From assembly GCA_017989935.1 (NCBI GenBank), contig JAGNOY010000018.1:1-15861 (forward strand): DNA of 15,861 nt, in the 5' to 3' direction. A program made the position numbers and the translations under genes. Below, in pieces: positions 1 to 5,640 of the stretch. The stretch comes from Chitinophagaceae bacterium. GTDB lineage: Bacteria; Bacteroidota; Bacteroidia; Chitinophagales; Chitinophagaceae. Each line of letters opens with the position of its first letter. Position 1 is the first letter of the stretch. Below the pieces are notes generated by a model, which had not been told where the DNA came from, searched no databases, and was given only the letters and a program-made list of their open reading frames with translations.

Positions 1-1226
1 GTAACAAAGATTTTGCTATTTTATATCGTACCAATGCTCAAAGTCGTGCTTTTGAAGAATCATTGCGAAGGTTAAATATCCCCTATAAAATTTATGGCGG
101 ACTATCCTTCTATCACAGAAAAGAAATTAAAGATTTTATAGCTTACTTACGTGTGTTAGTCAATACCCAAGACGAAGAAGCCATCAAACGTATTATTAAT
201 TATCCTGCTAGAGGCATTGGCACCACTACCCTCAATAAAATTTCATTATTAGCCAATGAACATAACATAAGTTTTTGGGAAGTACTCAATCGAAGTGCCG
301 AATTCGGATTTAAAGGATCTACTCATACGGCAATCGACTCTTTTGTAATGATGATCAAATATTTTCACAGCCTTCTCGAAAAAAAGAATGCCTACGAATT
401 AGCCTTTGAAGTAGGTAAAAGTAGTGGCATTGTCAAAGAACTCTACACAGATAAAACGGTAGAAGGTTTAGCTCGCTATGAAAATATTCAGGAATTACTC
501 AACTCCATTAAAGAATTTACCGAAACTCCCGATGAAGAAGGCGAATTGACTGAAAAAAATCTAGGTCTCTACCTTCAACAAATTACCTTATTAACCGATG
601 CCGACGAAGGCAGTGATGAAGAACAAGATGTGGTAAAGCTTATGACAGTGCACGCTTCTAAGGGACTCGAATTCCCTTGTGTGTTTGTGGTAGGCATGGA
701 AGAGAATATTTTCCCTAGCTCTATGAGCATGTACGACCGTGAAGATCTCGAAGAAGAAAGAAGATTATTTTACGTAGCCATTACAAGAGCAAAAGTTAAA
801 GTGGCAGTGAGTTTCGCCAATAATCGTTATCGATTTGGTAGCTTAATTCAAAACGACCCAAGCCGATTTTTAAAAGAAATCCCCGAAGCATTACTCGATA
901 GTTCGCAATCAGAATTGCCTCGTCAAAGAACTACTTTCACCAACAATTTACCCAAATCAGGTAATGTTGATAGAGATGCTATTCAACAGAAAAAAATAAT
1001 TCCAGCAAATCGAGTGAATCAACATACAGTCAATGCAAATTTCGAGGCCGACGACACTTCCCAACTTCTTGCCGGTATGACTGTCGAACATCAACGATTT
1101 GGCATGGGCAAGGTCATCACCTTAGAAGGTCCTATAGCAAATAAAATTGCCACCATCGATTTCGGCACCATGGGACAAAAAAAGATCATGCTCAATTATG
1201 CTAAACTTCGTATTATTGGAAGCTAG
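1..1226 (+). CDS. pcrA: ATP-dependent DNA helicase, PcrA/UvrD type (5'-truncated by window edge)
   Basis: This is the C-terminal part of a superfamily 1A 3'-5' DNA helicase, which acts in nucleotide-excision repair and removal of proteins from DNA. The frame is open from base 3, so the gene starts outside the window and the TTG at 63 is internal. Visible helicase motifs are the domain-2 start FAILYRTNAQSR (bases 12-47), motif V with TVHASKGLEF (near 645-675), and motif VI with EERRLFYVAITRAK (near 750-792). The last 50 or so residues (near 1070-1220: GMTVEHQRFGMGKV to KLRIIGS) form the small Tudor-like C-terminal domain typical of PcrA and UvrD that contacts RNA polymerase. The Walker A and B motifs lie upstream and cannot be checked. 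The gene ends at TAG 1224-1226 with no obvious terminator hairpin before repeat R1. UvrD versus PcrA naming is a convention here; the family is secure. Confidence 0.95.
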   Translation, partial: NKDFAILYRTNAQSRAFEESLRRLNIPYKIYGGLSFYHRKEIKDFIAYLRVLVNTQDEEAIKRIINYPARGIGTTTLNKISLLANEHNISFWEVLNRSAEFGFKGSTHTAIDSFVMMIKYFHSLLEKKNAYELAFEVGKSSGIVKELYTDKTVEGLARYENIQELLNSIKEFTETPDEEGELTEKNLGLYLQQITLLTDADEGSDEEQDVVKLMTVHASKGLEFPCVFVVGMEENIFPSSMSMYDREDLEEERRLFYVAITRAKVKVAVSFANNRYRFGSLIQNDPSRFLKEIPEALLDSSQSELPRQRTTFTNNLPKSGNVDRDAIQQKKIIPANRVNQHTVNANFEADDTSQLLAGMTVEHQRFGMGKVITLEGPIANKIATIDFGTMGQKKIMLNYAKLRIIGS

Positions 1227-1246
1227 CTCATTTTATGTATTTTATC

Positions 1247-1370
1247 TTGGGCGGCACACAGGCTATCCGTTCCAAGTCCTCCTCCGAATCGGCTATCACG
1301 TGTTTATCAAGGCTCAAGTGTCGTGAAGCCTCTCGGAATGCGGGCTTTCCACTACTATCCTTGCCGCAAT
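1247..1370 (+). repeat. Intergenic repeat R1: conserved arms with a central hairpin
   Basis: This is a GC-rich island (roughly half GC) in AT-rich surroundings, lying between pcrA and vapB. Its ends match those of R2 (9774-9847, opposite strand). The left arm has TTGGGCGG followed by GGCTATCCGTTCCAA; the right arm is 1342-1370, with CACTACTATCC then TGCCGCAAT. The arms close through GCGGCA (1251-1256) pairing with TGCCGC (1362-1367). The middle can fold: TCCGA, GGCT and TCACG on the left pair with CGTGA, AGCC and TCGGA on the right (about 1283-1337), giving about 14 bp with small bulges. Both strands are open for about 66 codons here, but nothing in them looks like protein. From memory, similar arms occur between genes in other Bacteroidota; this is unverified. 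Its function is unknown; a mobile non-autonomous element or a structured RNA are both possible. Confidence 0.75.
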
Positions 1371-1389
1371 ACAGCATCCGTAGGCAAGC

Positions 1390-1420
1390 TTGGAAAAATT
1401 CAATTAAAGCAATATCTTTG
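1390..1420 (+). promoter_or_regulatory. Bacteroidota-type promoter for vapBC
   Basis: A TTG at 1390-1392 is followed by a 20-nt spacer and TATCTTTG at 1413-1420, an exact match to the TAnnTTTG -7 box of Bacteroidota. The vapB ATG is at 1438, so the leader would be short. The promoter lies just outside R1, so the toxin-antitoxin pair does not depend on pcrA transcription. No operator palindrome is obvious. Confidence 0.65.
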
Positions 1421-1437
1421 GTTCGCAATTGTAAATT

Positions 1438-1644
1438 ATGACTAATGCAACTTTAAATTTTGAAATAAATAACCTTCCAAAGTCAATTCGGGATGAAATA
1501 AAAGATTTTGTTGATTTTTTGAAACTTAAAAATTCAAAGAAAAAAAAGTTAACTAAACGTGAGTTCGGTTTTGGAAAGGGAAAAGTCAAATTGTCAAATG
1601 ATTTTGATGATCCAATTGATGAATTTAAGGAATATGTTGAATGA
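1438..1644 (+). CDS. VapB-like antitoxin (DUF2281-like)
   Basis: This is a small protein (68 aa) placed directly before a PIN-domain toxin and overlapping it by four bases (ATGA at 1641-1644), the usual antitoxin-toxin arrangement. The N-terminal half contains LNFEINNLPKSIRDEIKDF and DFLKL, which resembles the DUF2281 family (typical start: a short strand, then LP..l..Ev.dFidFL). A lysine-rich linker (about residues 32-41) and an acidic tail follow (about 52-68: DFDDPIDEFKEYVE); the tail is the kind of segment that wraps around and inhibits a PIN toxin. The expected role, from the family, is to neutralise the downstream VapC and autoregulate the operon. The family assignment rests on these motifs and on gene order. 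It does not look like a classic AbrB-type VapB, so I leave the symbol blank. Confidence 0.75.
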   Translation: MTNATLNFEINNLPKSIRDEIKDFVDFLKLKNSKKKKLTKREFGFGKGKVKLSNDFDDPIDEFKEYVE

Positions 1645-2027
1645 GCTATTTACTTGATACGCATACATTACTTTGGTTCATCGCTGGAGACTCTATGTTA
1701 CCTAAAAGAATTAAAACATTAATCCAAAGTACAAATACACCTTGTTTTGTTAGCATCGTGTCAATTTGGGAAATTGTAATAAAAAAGCAAATTGGGAAGT
1801 TAGAATTTGGAATGGAATTGACTGAACTTTTTAATTACATCGAAAGAAATAAAATTGAAATTTTGCCGATGGAATTGGTCCATTTTATTGAATTATCAAA
1901 TCTTCCTTTGGTACACAGTGATCCATTTGATAGAATAATCATTAGTCAAGCTATTGCTGAAAAAATGATTATTTTAGGATGTGATGTAAAATTCCATAAT
2001 TACGATGTTTTGATAGAGTGGAAATAG
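1641..2027 (+). CDS. vapC: PIN-domain ribonuclease toxin, VapC family
   Basis: This is a 128-aa single PIN domain of normal VapC length. PIN toxins are Mg2+-dependent endoribonucleases that stop translation, often by cutting tRNA or rRNA. Acidic residues of the active site are visible: D6 in LLDTHTLLW, E44 in SIWEI, D94 and D97 in HSDPFDRIIISQA, and D115 in LGCDVKF near the end. The DTHTLLW and HSDPFDR signatures place it in the COG3744-like group that pairs with DUF2281-type antitoxins. One small deviation is that the usual T/S two positions before the last Asp is G here, while the Asp is kept, so activity is expected. Translation is probably coupled to the antitoxin through the ATGA overlap. 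The RNA target cannot be told from sequence. Confidence 0.9.
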   Translation: MSYLLDTHTLLWFIAGDSMLPKRIKTLIQSTNTPCFVSIVSIWEIVIKKQIGKLEFGMELTELFNYIERNKIEILPMELVHFIELSNLPLVHSDPFDRIIISQAIAEKMIILGCDVKFHNYDVLIEWK

Positions 2028-2365
2028 GCTGTCTTGATCAGCAACTTTGTATAAGCAGGCAAGAACCATATATGTTCTCCTTCTCAATCACTTGGGTTCA
2101 ATGCCTAGAAATTTTCTAATTATTACTGTACAAACTCTGAATGCGTACAGCCACCACTAGTTGAAAAATTATGAAATTGTTTTTTCTATAAGGTAATTAT
2201 GCATAAAGCATTTACTAATTTCTTCATTTATTGTAATGAATTCCAAAAACCAACACTTTAGTCATTTTTAGATTAAGACCTTAATTTTCTTAATGATTCG
2301 GTATTATTCTTCGACTATTTTCCCTAGTTTCATTTGTAAGCCTATATATTTGCAAATATTTTTTT
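2028..2365. other. Gene-free intergenic gap between vapC and ccmC
   Basis: I find no credible coding region here on either strand. The stretch has an inverted repeat, CTGTAC at 2126-2131 and GTACAG at 2145-2150 with a 13-nt loop, and no T-run after it. A short imperfect palindrome lies near 2066-2080 (GAAC/GTTC). The right end holds the putative ccmC -7 box. No terminator with a T-tract is seen for vapBC. Confidence 0.6.
2345..2352 (+). promoter_or_regulatory. Putative -7 box for ccmC
   Basis: TATATTTG matches TAnnTTTG exactly and ends 13 nt before the ccmC ATG. No TTTG/TTG -33 element lies at the expected distance (only TTTT near 2317-2320), so the call is tentative. Confidence 0.4.
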
Positions 2366-3028
2366 ATGGCGAAACATTGGTGGAAAATACTTTGTGTGCT
2401 TCTATTGGTTTATATCTTCTCCGCAGGAATTATATTACCCATTCCTGCAATCCCTAAATTAAATGAATCTGCTAGAAATTTATTCTACCACGTGCCTATG
2501 TGGTATGTCATGATAGTTTGCTTTTTAGTTTCAGCGATTTATAGCATTCTGTATCTTAAAAATAGCCAAATAAAACATGATATTTTATCAAGAGAGTTTG
2601 TACATGTCGGTGTGCTCTTCGGCTCTTTAGGTATGCTAACCGGTATGGAATGGGCTTCAGTGGCTTGGGGCGCCCCATGGAGCAACGACCCTAAACAAGT
2701 TGGCGCAGCACTTTGCCTTCTCACATATTTTGCTTATCTACTTTTAAGAAATTCTGTGAAAGATGCAGATAAACAGGCACGACTAAGCGCAGTATACAAC
2801 ATTTTCGCCTTTGCACTTATCATACCCTTATTATTTATCATCCCAGCTCATTTCAAATCTTTACACCCAGGTACTGATAGCAAACCTTTTGAAGCCTTGT
2901 ATTCTCAAGCTGCTGCATTTCGAAAATTATCAATCCCTGCCATGTTTGCTTGGATTCTTTTAGGTGTTTGGATAACTACCTTACGTTACAGAATTTGCAA
3001 ACTCAATAACCCCGAATTATTTTCTTAA
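2366..3028 (+). CDS. ccmC: Cytochrome c biogenesis protein CcmC (heme handling, CcmC/CcsA family)
   Basis: This 220-aa polytopic inner-membrane protein has about six membrane segments (roughly 6-26, 44-64, 79-98, 112-128, 142-162 and 187-207). CcmC binds heme at the outer face of the membrane and loads it onto CcmE for cytochrome c maturation. The two conserved axial histidines are visible as H42 (in FYHVPMW) and H167 (in SLHPG). The Trp-rich heme loop is WGAPWSNDPK (101-110), a variant of the classical WGtwWvWD motif with fewer tryptophans; I believe this form is common in Bacteroidota. A CcmD-like gene follows 82 nt downstream. No ccmA, B, E or F is present in the window, so the rest of the pathway must be elsewhere or upstream context has been broken up. 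Confidence 0.9.
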   Translation: MAKHWWKILCVLLLVYIFSAGIILPIPAIPKLNESARNLFYHVPMWYVMIVCFLVSAIYSILYLKNSQIKHDILSREFVHVGVLFGSLGMLTGMEWASVAWGAPWSNDPKQVGAALCLLTYFAYLLLRNSVKDADKQARLSAVYNIFAFALIIPLLFIIPAHFKSLHPGTDSKPFEALYSQAAAFRKLSIPAMFAWILLGVWITTLRYRICKLNNPELFS

Positions 3029-3110
3029 TTTACAATATGACAAATCTCTTTTTCTTGCAGTGGTCTTTGAGTAGTATAAACCCGACATATTCATTTCAAG
3101 TATAATTCTT

Positions 3111-3350
3111 ATGAACAGAATACAGAAAATATTAATTCCATTATGTAGCATGTTTTTAATCAGCATAAACATGCATGCCCAAGATATGAATCCATCCAAC
3201 ATAGAGATGGCCGACATACTTCACCAAAATGGTAAAATATACCTTGTAGTTTTAGTATTGCTCACTATCTTTGCCGGCATTCTTTTTTTATTAATACGCA
3301 TGGAAAGAAAACTAGCTCAATTAGAAAAAAAACAAGATACTCTTAAATAA
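3111..3350 (+). CDS. CcmD-like small membrane protein
   Basis: This is a 79-aa protein with a signal-like N-terminus (residues 1-23, ending MHAQ), a short outer segment, one membrane helix (about 43-63, YLVVLVLLTIFAGILFLLI), and a charged tail (RMERKLAQLEKK). CcmD proteins are small single-span partners of CcmC that help release heme-loaded CcmE. Sequence conservation in that family is low, so the call rests on position directly after ccmC, size and topology. Bacteroidota CcmD-family proteins often carry such an extra signal-like N-terminus. A weak promoter-like pair (TTTG at 3066-3069, TTCATTTC at 3090-3097) lies in the 82-nt gap, so independent transcription is possible. Confidence 0.7.
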   Translation: MNRIQKILIPLCSMFLISINMHAQDMNPSNIEMADILHQNGKIYLVVLVLLTIFAGILFLLIRMERKLAQLEKKQDTLK

Positions 3351-3383
3351 TAATCTTAAACCCTTAAACATTAATTTATAATC

Positions 3384-4820
3384 ATGGCGAAAGCATCTAA
3401 AAGCAACCCAGCACATTATAGCTTCTTCGAAAGTGTAGAAAGAAATTTCGACAAAGCTGCTTCTTTTACAGACATCAAAGACAAAGGAATTCTCGATCAA
3501 ATAAAAGCTTGTAACAGCGTATACAGCATGAAATTCCCAGTTAAAATCGGAGAAAAAGTAGAAGTGATTGAAGCCTATCGTGTTCAACATTCTCATCACA
3601 AGTTACCAGTTAAAGGAGGAATTCGCTTTAGCATGGATGTAAACCAAGATGAAGTGATGGCGCTTGCGGCCCTTATGACCTACAAATGTGCCATTGTAAA
3701 TGTTCCTTTCGGAGGTGCAAAAGGGGGCATTAAAATTAACCCTAAAGCCCTTTCTCCGTATGATTTAGAGAAAATTACTCGTCGTTATACCGCTGAATTA
3801 GTGAAGAAAAATTTCATCGGCCCTGGTATTGATGTACCAGCACCAGATTATGGAACCGGCCCTCGCGAAATGAGCTGGATCGTGGATACTTATATGAGTT
3901 TACGCCCAGGCGAAATAGATGCTGCAGGTTGTGTAACTGGTAAGCCTGTTACTCAAGGTGGTGTTAGAGGTCGTACTGAAGCCACTGGACTTGGTGTATA
4001 TTTCGGTGTTCGTGAGATGTGCAACGATGTAGAAATGATGAAGAAACTAAACATGACAGTTGGTTTAGGAGATAAAACAGTGGTGGTTCAAGGTTTAGGT
4101 AACGTAGGATACCATGCTGCTAAATATTTCCAAGAAGGTGGTTCAAGAATTGTTGGTATTGCAGAATTTGAAGGCGCTATTTCTAATCCAAAAGGACTAG
4201 ATTTAGAAGCTGTTGTTGCCTTCCGAAAAAAAACTGGATCTATCTTAAATTTCCCAGGTGCTAAAAATCACAAAAAATCGTCAGAAGCTTTAGAATTAGC
4301 ATGTGATATTTTAATTCCAGCTGCGTTAGAAAATGTAATTAATGGGGATAATGCACCTAAAGTAAAAGCAAAAATTGTTGCAGAAGCTGCAAATGGCCCT
4401 CTTACTCCAGAAGCTGATGCTATTTTAAATAAAAAAGGAACTGTGGTTGTACCAGATATGTATATTAATGCAGGTGGTGTAACAGTTTCTTATTTCGAAT
4501 GGTTGAAAAACTTAAGTCATGTACGTTATGGTCGTATGGAAAAACGTTTCAGCGAAAACATGAACACTAGTATTTTAAGCTCAATCGAAAACTTAACTGG
4601 TAAAAAGGTTTCAAAAGCTGAAAGAAGCATCATCCTTCACGGTCCTGACGAAGTTGATTTAGTACATAGTGGACTTGAAGATACCATGATGGGATCTTAT
4701 CATGAGATCAGAGATATTTGGTTAAAAAATAAAAAAATTACAGACATGAGAACTGCTGCCTTTGTGAATTCAATCAATAAAGTGGGTGTTTCATATATGG
4801 AATTAGGTATTTTCCCATAA
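3384..4820 (+). CDS. gdhA: Glutamate dehydrogenase, hexameric, animal-like with a short antenna
   Basis: This 478-aa enzyme of the Glu/Leu/Phe/Val dehydrogenase family interconverts glutamate with 2-oxoglutarate and ammonia using NAD(P). Visible sites are substrate lysines K77 (LPVKGGIR) and K101 (TYKCAIVNVP), catalytic K113 (PFGGAKGG), D156 (APDYGTG), and the dinucleotide fold GLGNVG (237-242). Residue E261 sits near the end of the second strand, which hints at NAD use but does not settle cofactor preference. The stretch PDMYINAGGVTVSYFEWLKN (357-376) and the tail DLVHSGLEDTM, DMRTAAFVNSINKV align with mammalian GLUD1 as I remember it. Between them, residues about 382-425 form an insert where GLUD1 has its antenna, about 12 residues shorter here. 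Plain bacterial GDHs of about 420 aa lack it. The gene appears monocistronic, with a strong terminator at 4838-4867. Confidence 0.95.
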   Translation: MAKASKSNPAHYSFFESVERNFDKAASFTDIKDKGILDQIKACNSVYSMKFPVKIGEKVEVIEAYRVQHSHHKLPVKGGIRFSMDVNQDEVMALAALMTYKCAIVNVPFGGAKGGIKINPKALSPYDLEKITRRYTAELVKKNFIGPGIDVPAPDYGTGPREMSWIVDTYMSLRPGEIDAAGCVTGKPVTQGGVRGRTEATGLGVYFGVREMCNDVEMMKKLNMTVGLGDKTVVVQGLGNVGYHAAKYFQEGGSRIVGIAEFEGAISNPKGLDLEAVVAFRKKTGSILNFPGAKNHKKSSEALELACDILIPAALENVINGDNAPKVKAKIVAEAANGPLTPEADAILNKKGTVVVPDMYINAGGVTVSYFEWLKNLSHVRYGRMEKRFSENMNTSILSSIENLTGKKVSKAERSIILHGPDEVDLVHSGLEDTMMGSYHEIRDIWLKNKKITDMRTAAFVNSINKVGVSYMELGIFP

Positions 4821-4837
4821 TAAAAATGTTATTTATT

Positions 4838-4867
4838 AAAAAAAACCGCTTTTGTGCGGTTTTTTTT
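4838..4867 (+). terminator. Rho-independent terminator after gdhA
   Basis: AAAAAAAACCGC (4838-4849) and GCGGTTTTTTTT (4856-4867) form a perfect 12-bp stem with loop TTTTGT and end in a run of eight Ts. The A-run on the left makes it a possible terminator on the minus strand too, but no minus-strand gene ends here. Confidence 0.9.
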
Positions 4868-4899
4868 ATGATTATTTTCTTTTTTACATAAAAGTAGTT

Positions 4900-4907
4900 T
4901 ACTTTCG
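4900..4907 (+). promoter_or_regulatory. Putative -7 box for rplS
   Basis: TACTTTCG matches TAnnTTTG at seven of eight positions and ends 19 nt before the rplS ATG. It lies after the gdhA terminator, as expected for a separate transcription unit. No clear -33 TTG is present at 17-23 nt upstream. Confidence 0.45.
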
Positions 4908-4926
4908 CACTCCAAAATTCAAGGTC

Positions 4927-5283
4927 ATGCAACAAGTGGTAAAATATATTCAAGAGCAATTAAATCCAATCAAGGAAATGCCTTCTTTCAAAGCAGGTGA
5001 TAGTATCTCGGTTAATTACAAAATTCTTGAGGGAAATAAAGAACGTATTCAAACTTTTAAAGGAGTTTGTATTAAAAATCAAGGAACTGGAACAACAAAA
5101 AGCTTCACTGTAAGAAAAATGAGTGACAATGTAGGTGTTGAAAGAACCTTTCCTTTATATTCTCCTAATATTGAATCAATTGAATTGCATAAAGTAGGTC
5201 GTGTTCGTCGTGCTAAATTATTTTACCTTAGAGATCGTCAAGGAAAATCAGCACGTATTAAAGAAAAAAGAATTAAACTTTAA
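4927..5283 (+). CDS. rplS: 50S ribosomal protein L19
   Basis: This 118-aa protein of normal L19 length lies at the 30S-50S interface of the ribosome. Family landmarks are FKAGDSISVNYKI near the N-terminus, RIQTFKGVCI, FTVRKMSDNVGVERTFPLYS in the middle, and VRRAKLFYLRDRQGKSARIKE near the end. The frame is open further upstream to 4852, inside the gdhA terminator, but the ATG at 4927 is chosen because L19 proteins begin here (MQQVVKYIQEQ) and because a -7-like box sits at 4900-4907. It is followed by its own terminator, so it is transcribed alone. It is separated from trmD/rimM, its partners in many other bacteria. Confidence 0.97.
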   Translation: MQQVVKYIQEQLNPIKEMPSFKAGDSISVNYKILEGNKERIQTFKGVCIKNQGTGTTKSFTVRKMSDNVGVERTFPLYSPNIESIELHKVGRVRRAKLFYLRDRQGKSARIKEKRIKL

Positions 5284-5299
5284 CATATTTCATCAAACG

Positions 5300-5328
5300 A
5301 AAACCGGGTTTCATCACCCGGTTTTTTT
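5300..5328 (+). terminator. Rho-independent terminator after rplS
   Basis: AAAACCGGGT (5300-5309) pairs with ACCCGGTTTT (5316-5325), a 10-bp perfect stem with a 6-nt loop, followed by Ts to 5328. It starts 17 nt after the rplS stop codon. Confidence 0.9.
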
Positions 5329-5354
5329 ATTTGGGGAAATTTAAGCTGCTATAA

Positions 5355-5387
5355 TTGAAAATATGTAGTTTATTTTGAATACATTTG
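5355..5387 (+). promoter_or_regulatory. Bacteroidota-type promoter for tatA
   Basis: TTG at 5355-5357 and an exact TAnnTTTG box (TACATTTG, 5380-5387) are separated by 22 nt. The box ends 16 nt before the tatA ATG. It likely drives tatA and the genes after it, since no terminator is visible until after mutS2. Confidence 0.6.
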
Positions 5388-5403
5388 TCTCAAATATCGA
5401 AAA

Positions 5404-5604
5404 ATGTCATTACTCGAAACTTTACTAATTAGTATGCCAGGTGGTTCAGAATGGATACTGATAGGGCTTGTGGTTCTACTATTATTCGGAGGCAAAAAAA
5501 TTCCTGAACTCATGCGCGGACTTGGTCGTGGAATGCGTGAATTCAAAGATGCCAAGGATAATATTAAAAGTGAGATTGAAACAGGCATGAAAGAGAATGA
5601 ATAA
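5404..5604 (+). CDS. tatA: Sec-independent protein translocase subunit TatA/E
   Basis: This 66-aa protein follows the standard TatA plan: a short N-terminal part with E16, a membrane helix (about 17-29), the hinge FGGKKIPEL (28-36), then an amphipathic helix (RGLGRGMREFKDAKD) and a short charged tail. TatA oligomers form the passage through which TatC-bound folded proteins with twin-arginine signals cross the inner membrane. The FGxKKxPEL hinge makes the family certain; TatA versus TatB or TatE is decided by the short tail. tatC is not in the window. The stop is 36 nt before the lytic transglycosylase start, which suggests cotranscription. Confidence 0.93.
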   Translation: MSLLETLLISMPGGSEWILIGLVVLLLFGGKKIPELMRGLGRGMREFKDAKDNIKSEIETGMKENE

Positions 5605-5640
5605 ATAAACACTATAATTTTAAAACTTACTAGGGGGGAA

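Noticed and set aside
1228..1441. Overlapping open frames of about 66-68 codons on both strands through R1
   Set aside because: Both frames are open only because the repeat is GC-rich and short of stop codons. The residues look like translated repeat (many Ser, Arg, Cys) and there is no partner promoter or start context; the related R2 is not open in the same way.
2040..2062. Sequence CAACTTTGTATAA followed by GCAG, similar to lambda-type attachment cores
   Set aside because: There is no integrase gene, no duplicated core and no phage gene in the window; the similarity is to an enterobacterial phage and is most likely chance.
2030..2110. tRNA-like T-arm (TTGGG, TTCAATG, CCTAG near 2093-2109)
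   Set aside because: No matching acceptor stem, anticodon arm or D-arm can be formed around it; the 7 nt after the T-arm have no partner upstream.
2539..2724. Antisense open frame inside ccmC, and similar antisense frames inside gdhA, mutS2 and the protease
   Set aside because: They lie opposite clear genes, lack recognisable motifs and have no promoter or start context; they follow from the codon use of the real genes.
4852..4926. Longer N-terminus for ribosomal protein L19
   Set aside because: The extra 25 residues would be encoded by the gdhA terminator and the promoter region, and L19 proteins start at the residue encoded by ATG 4927.
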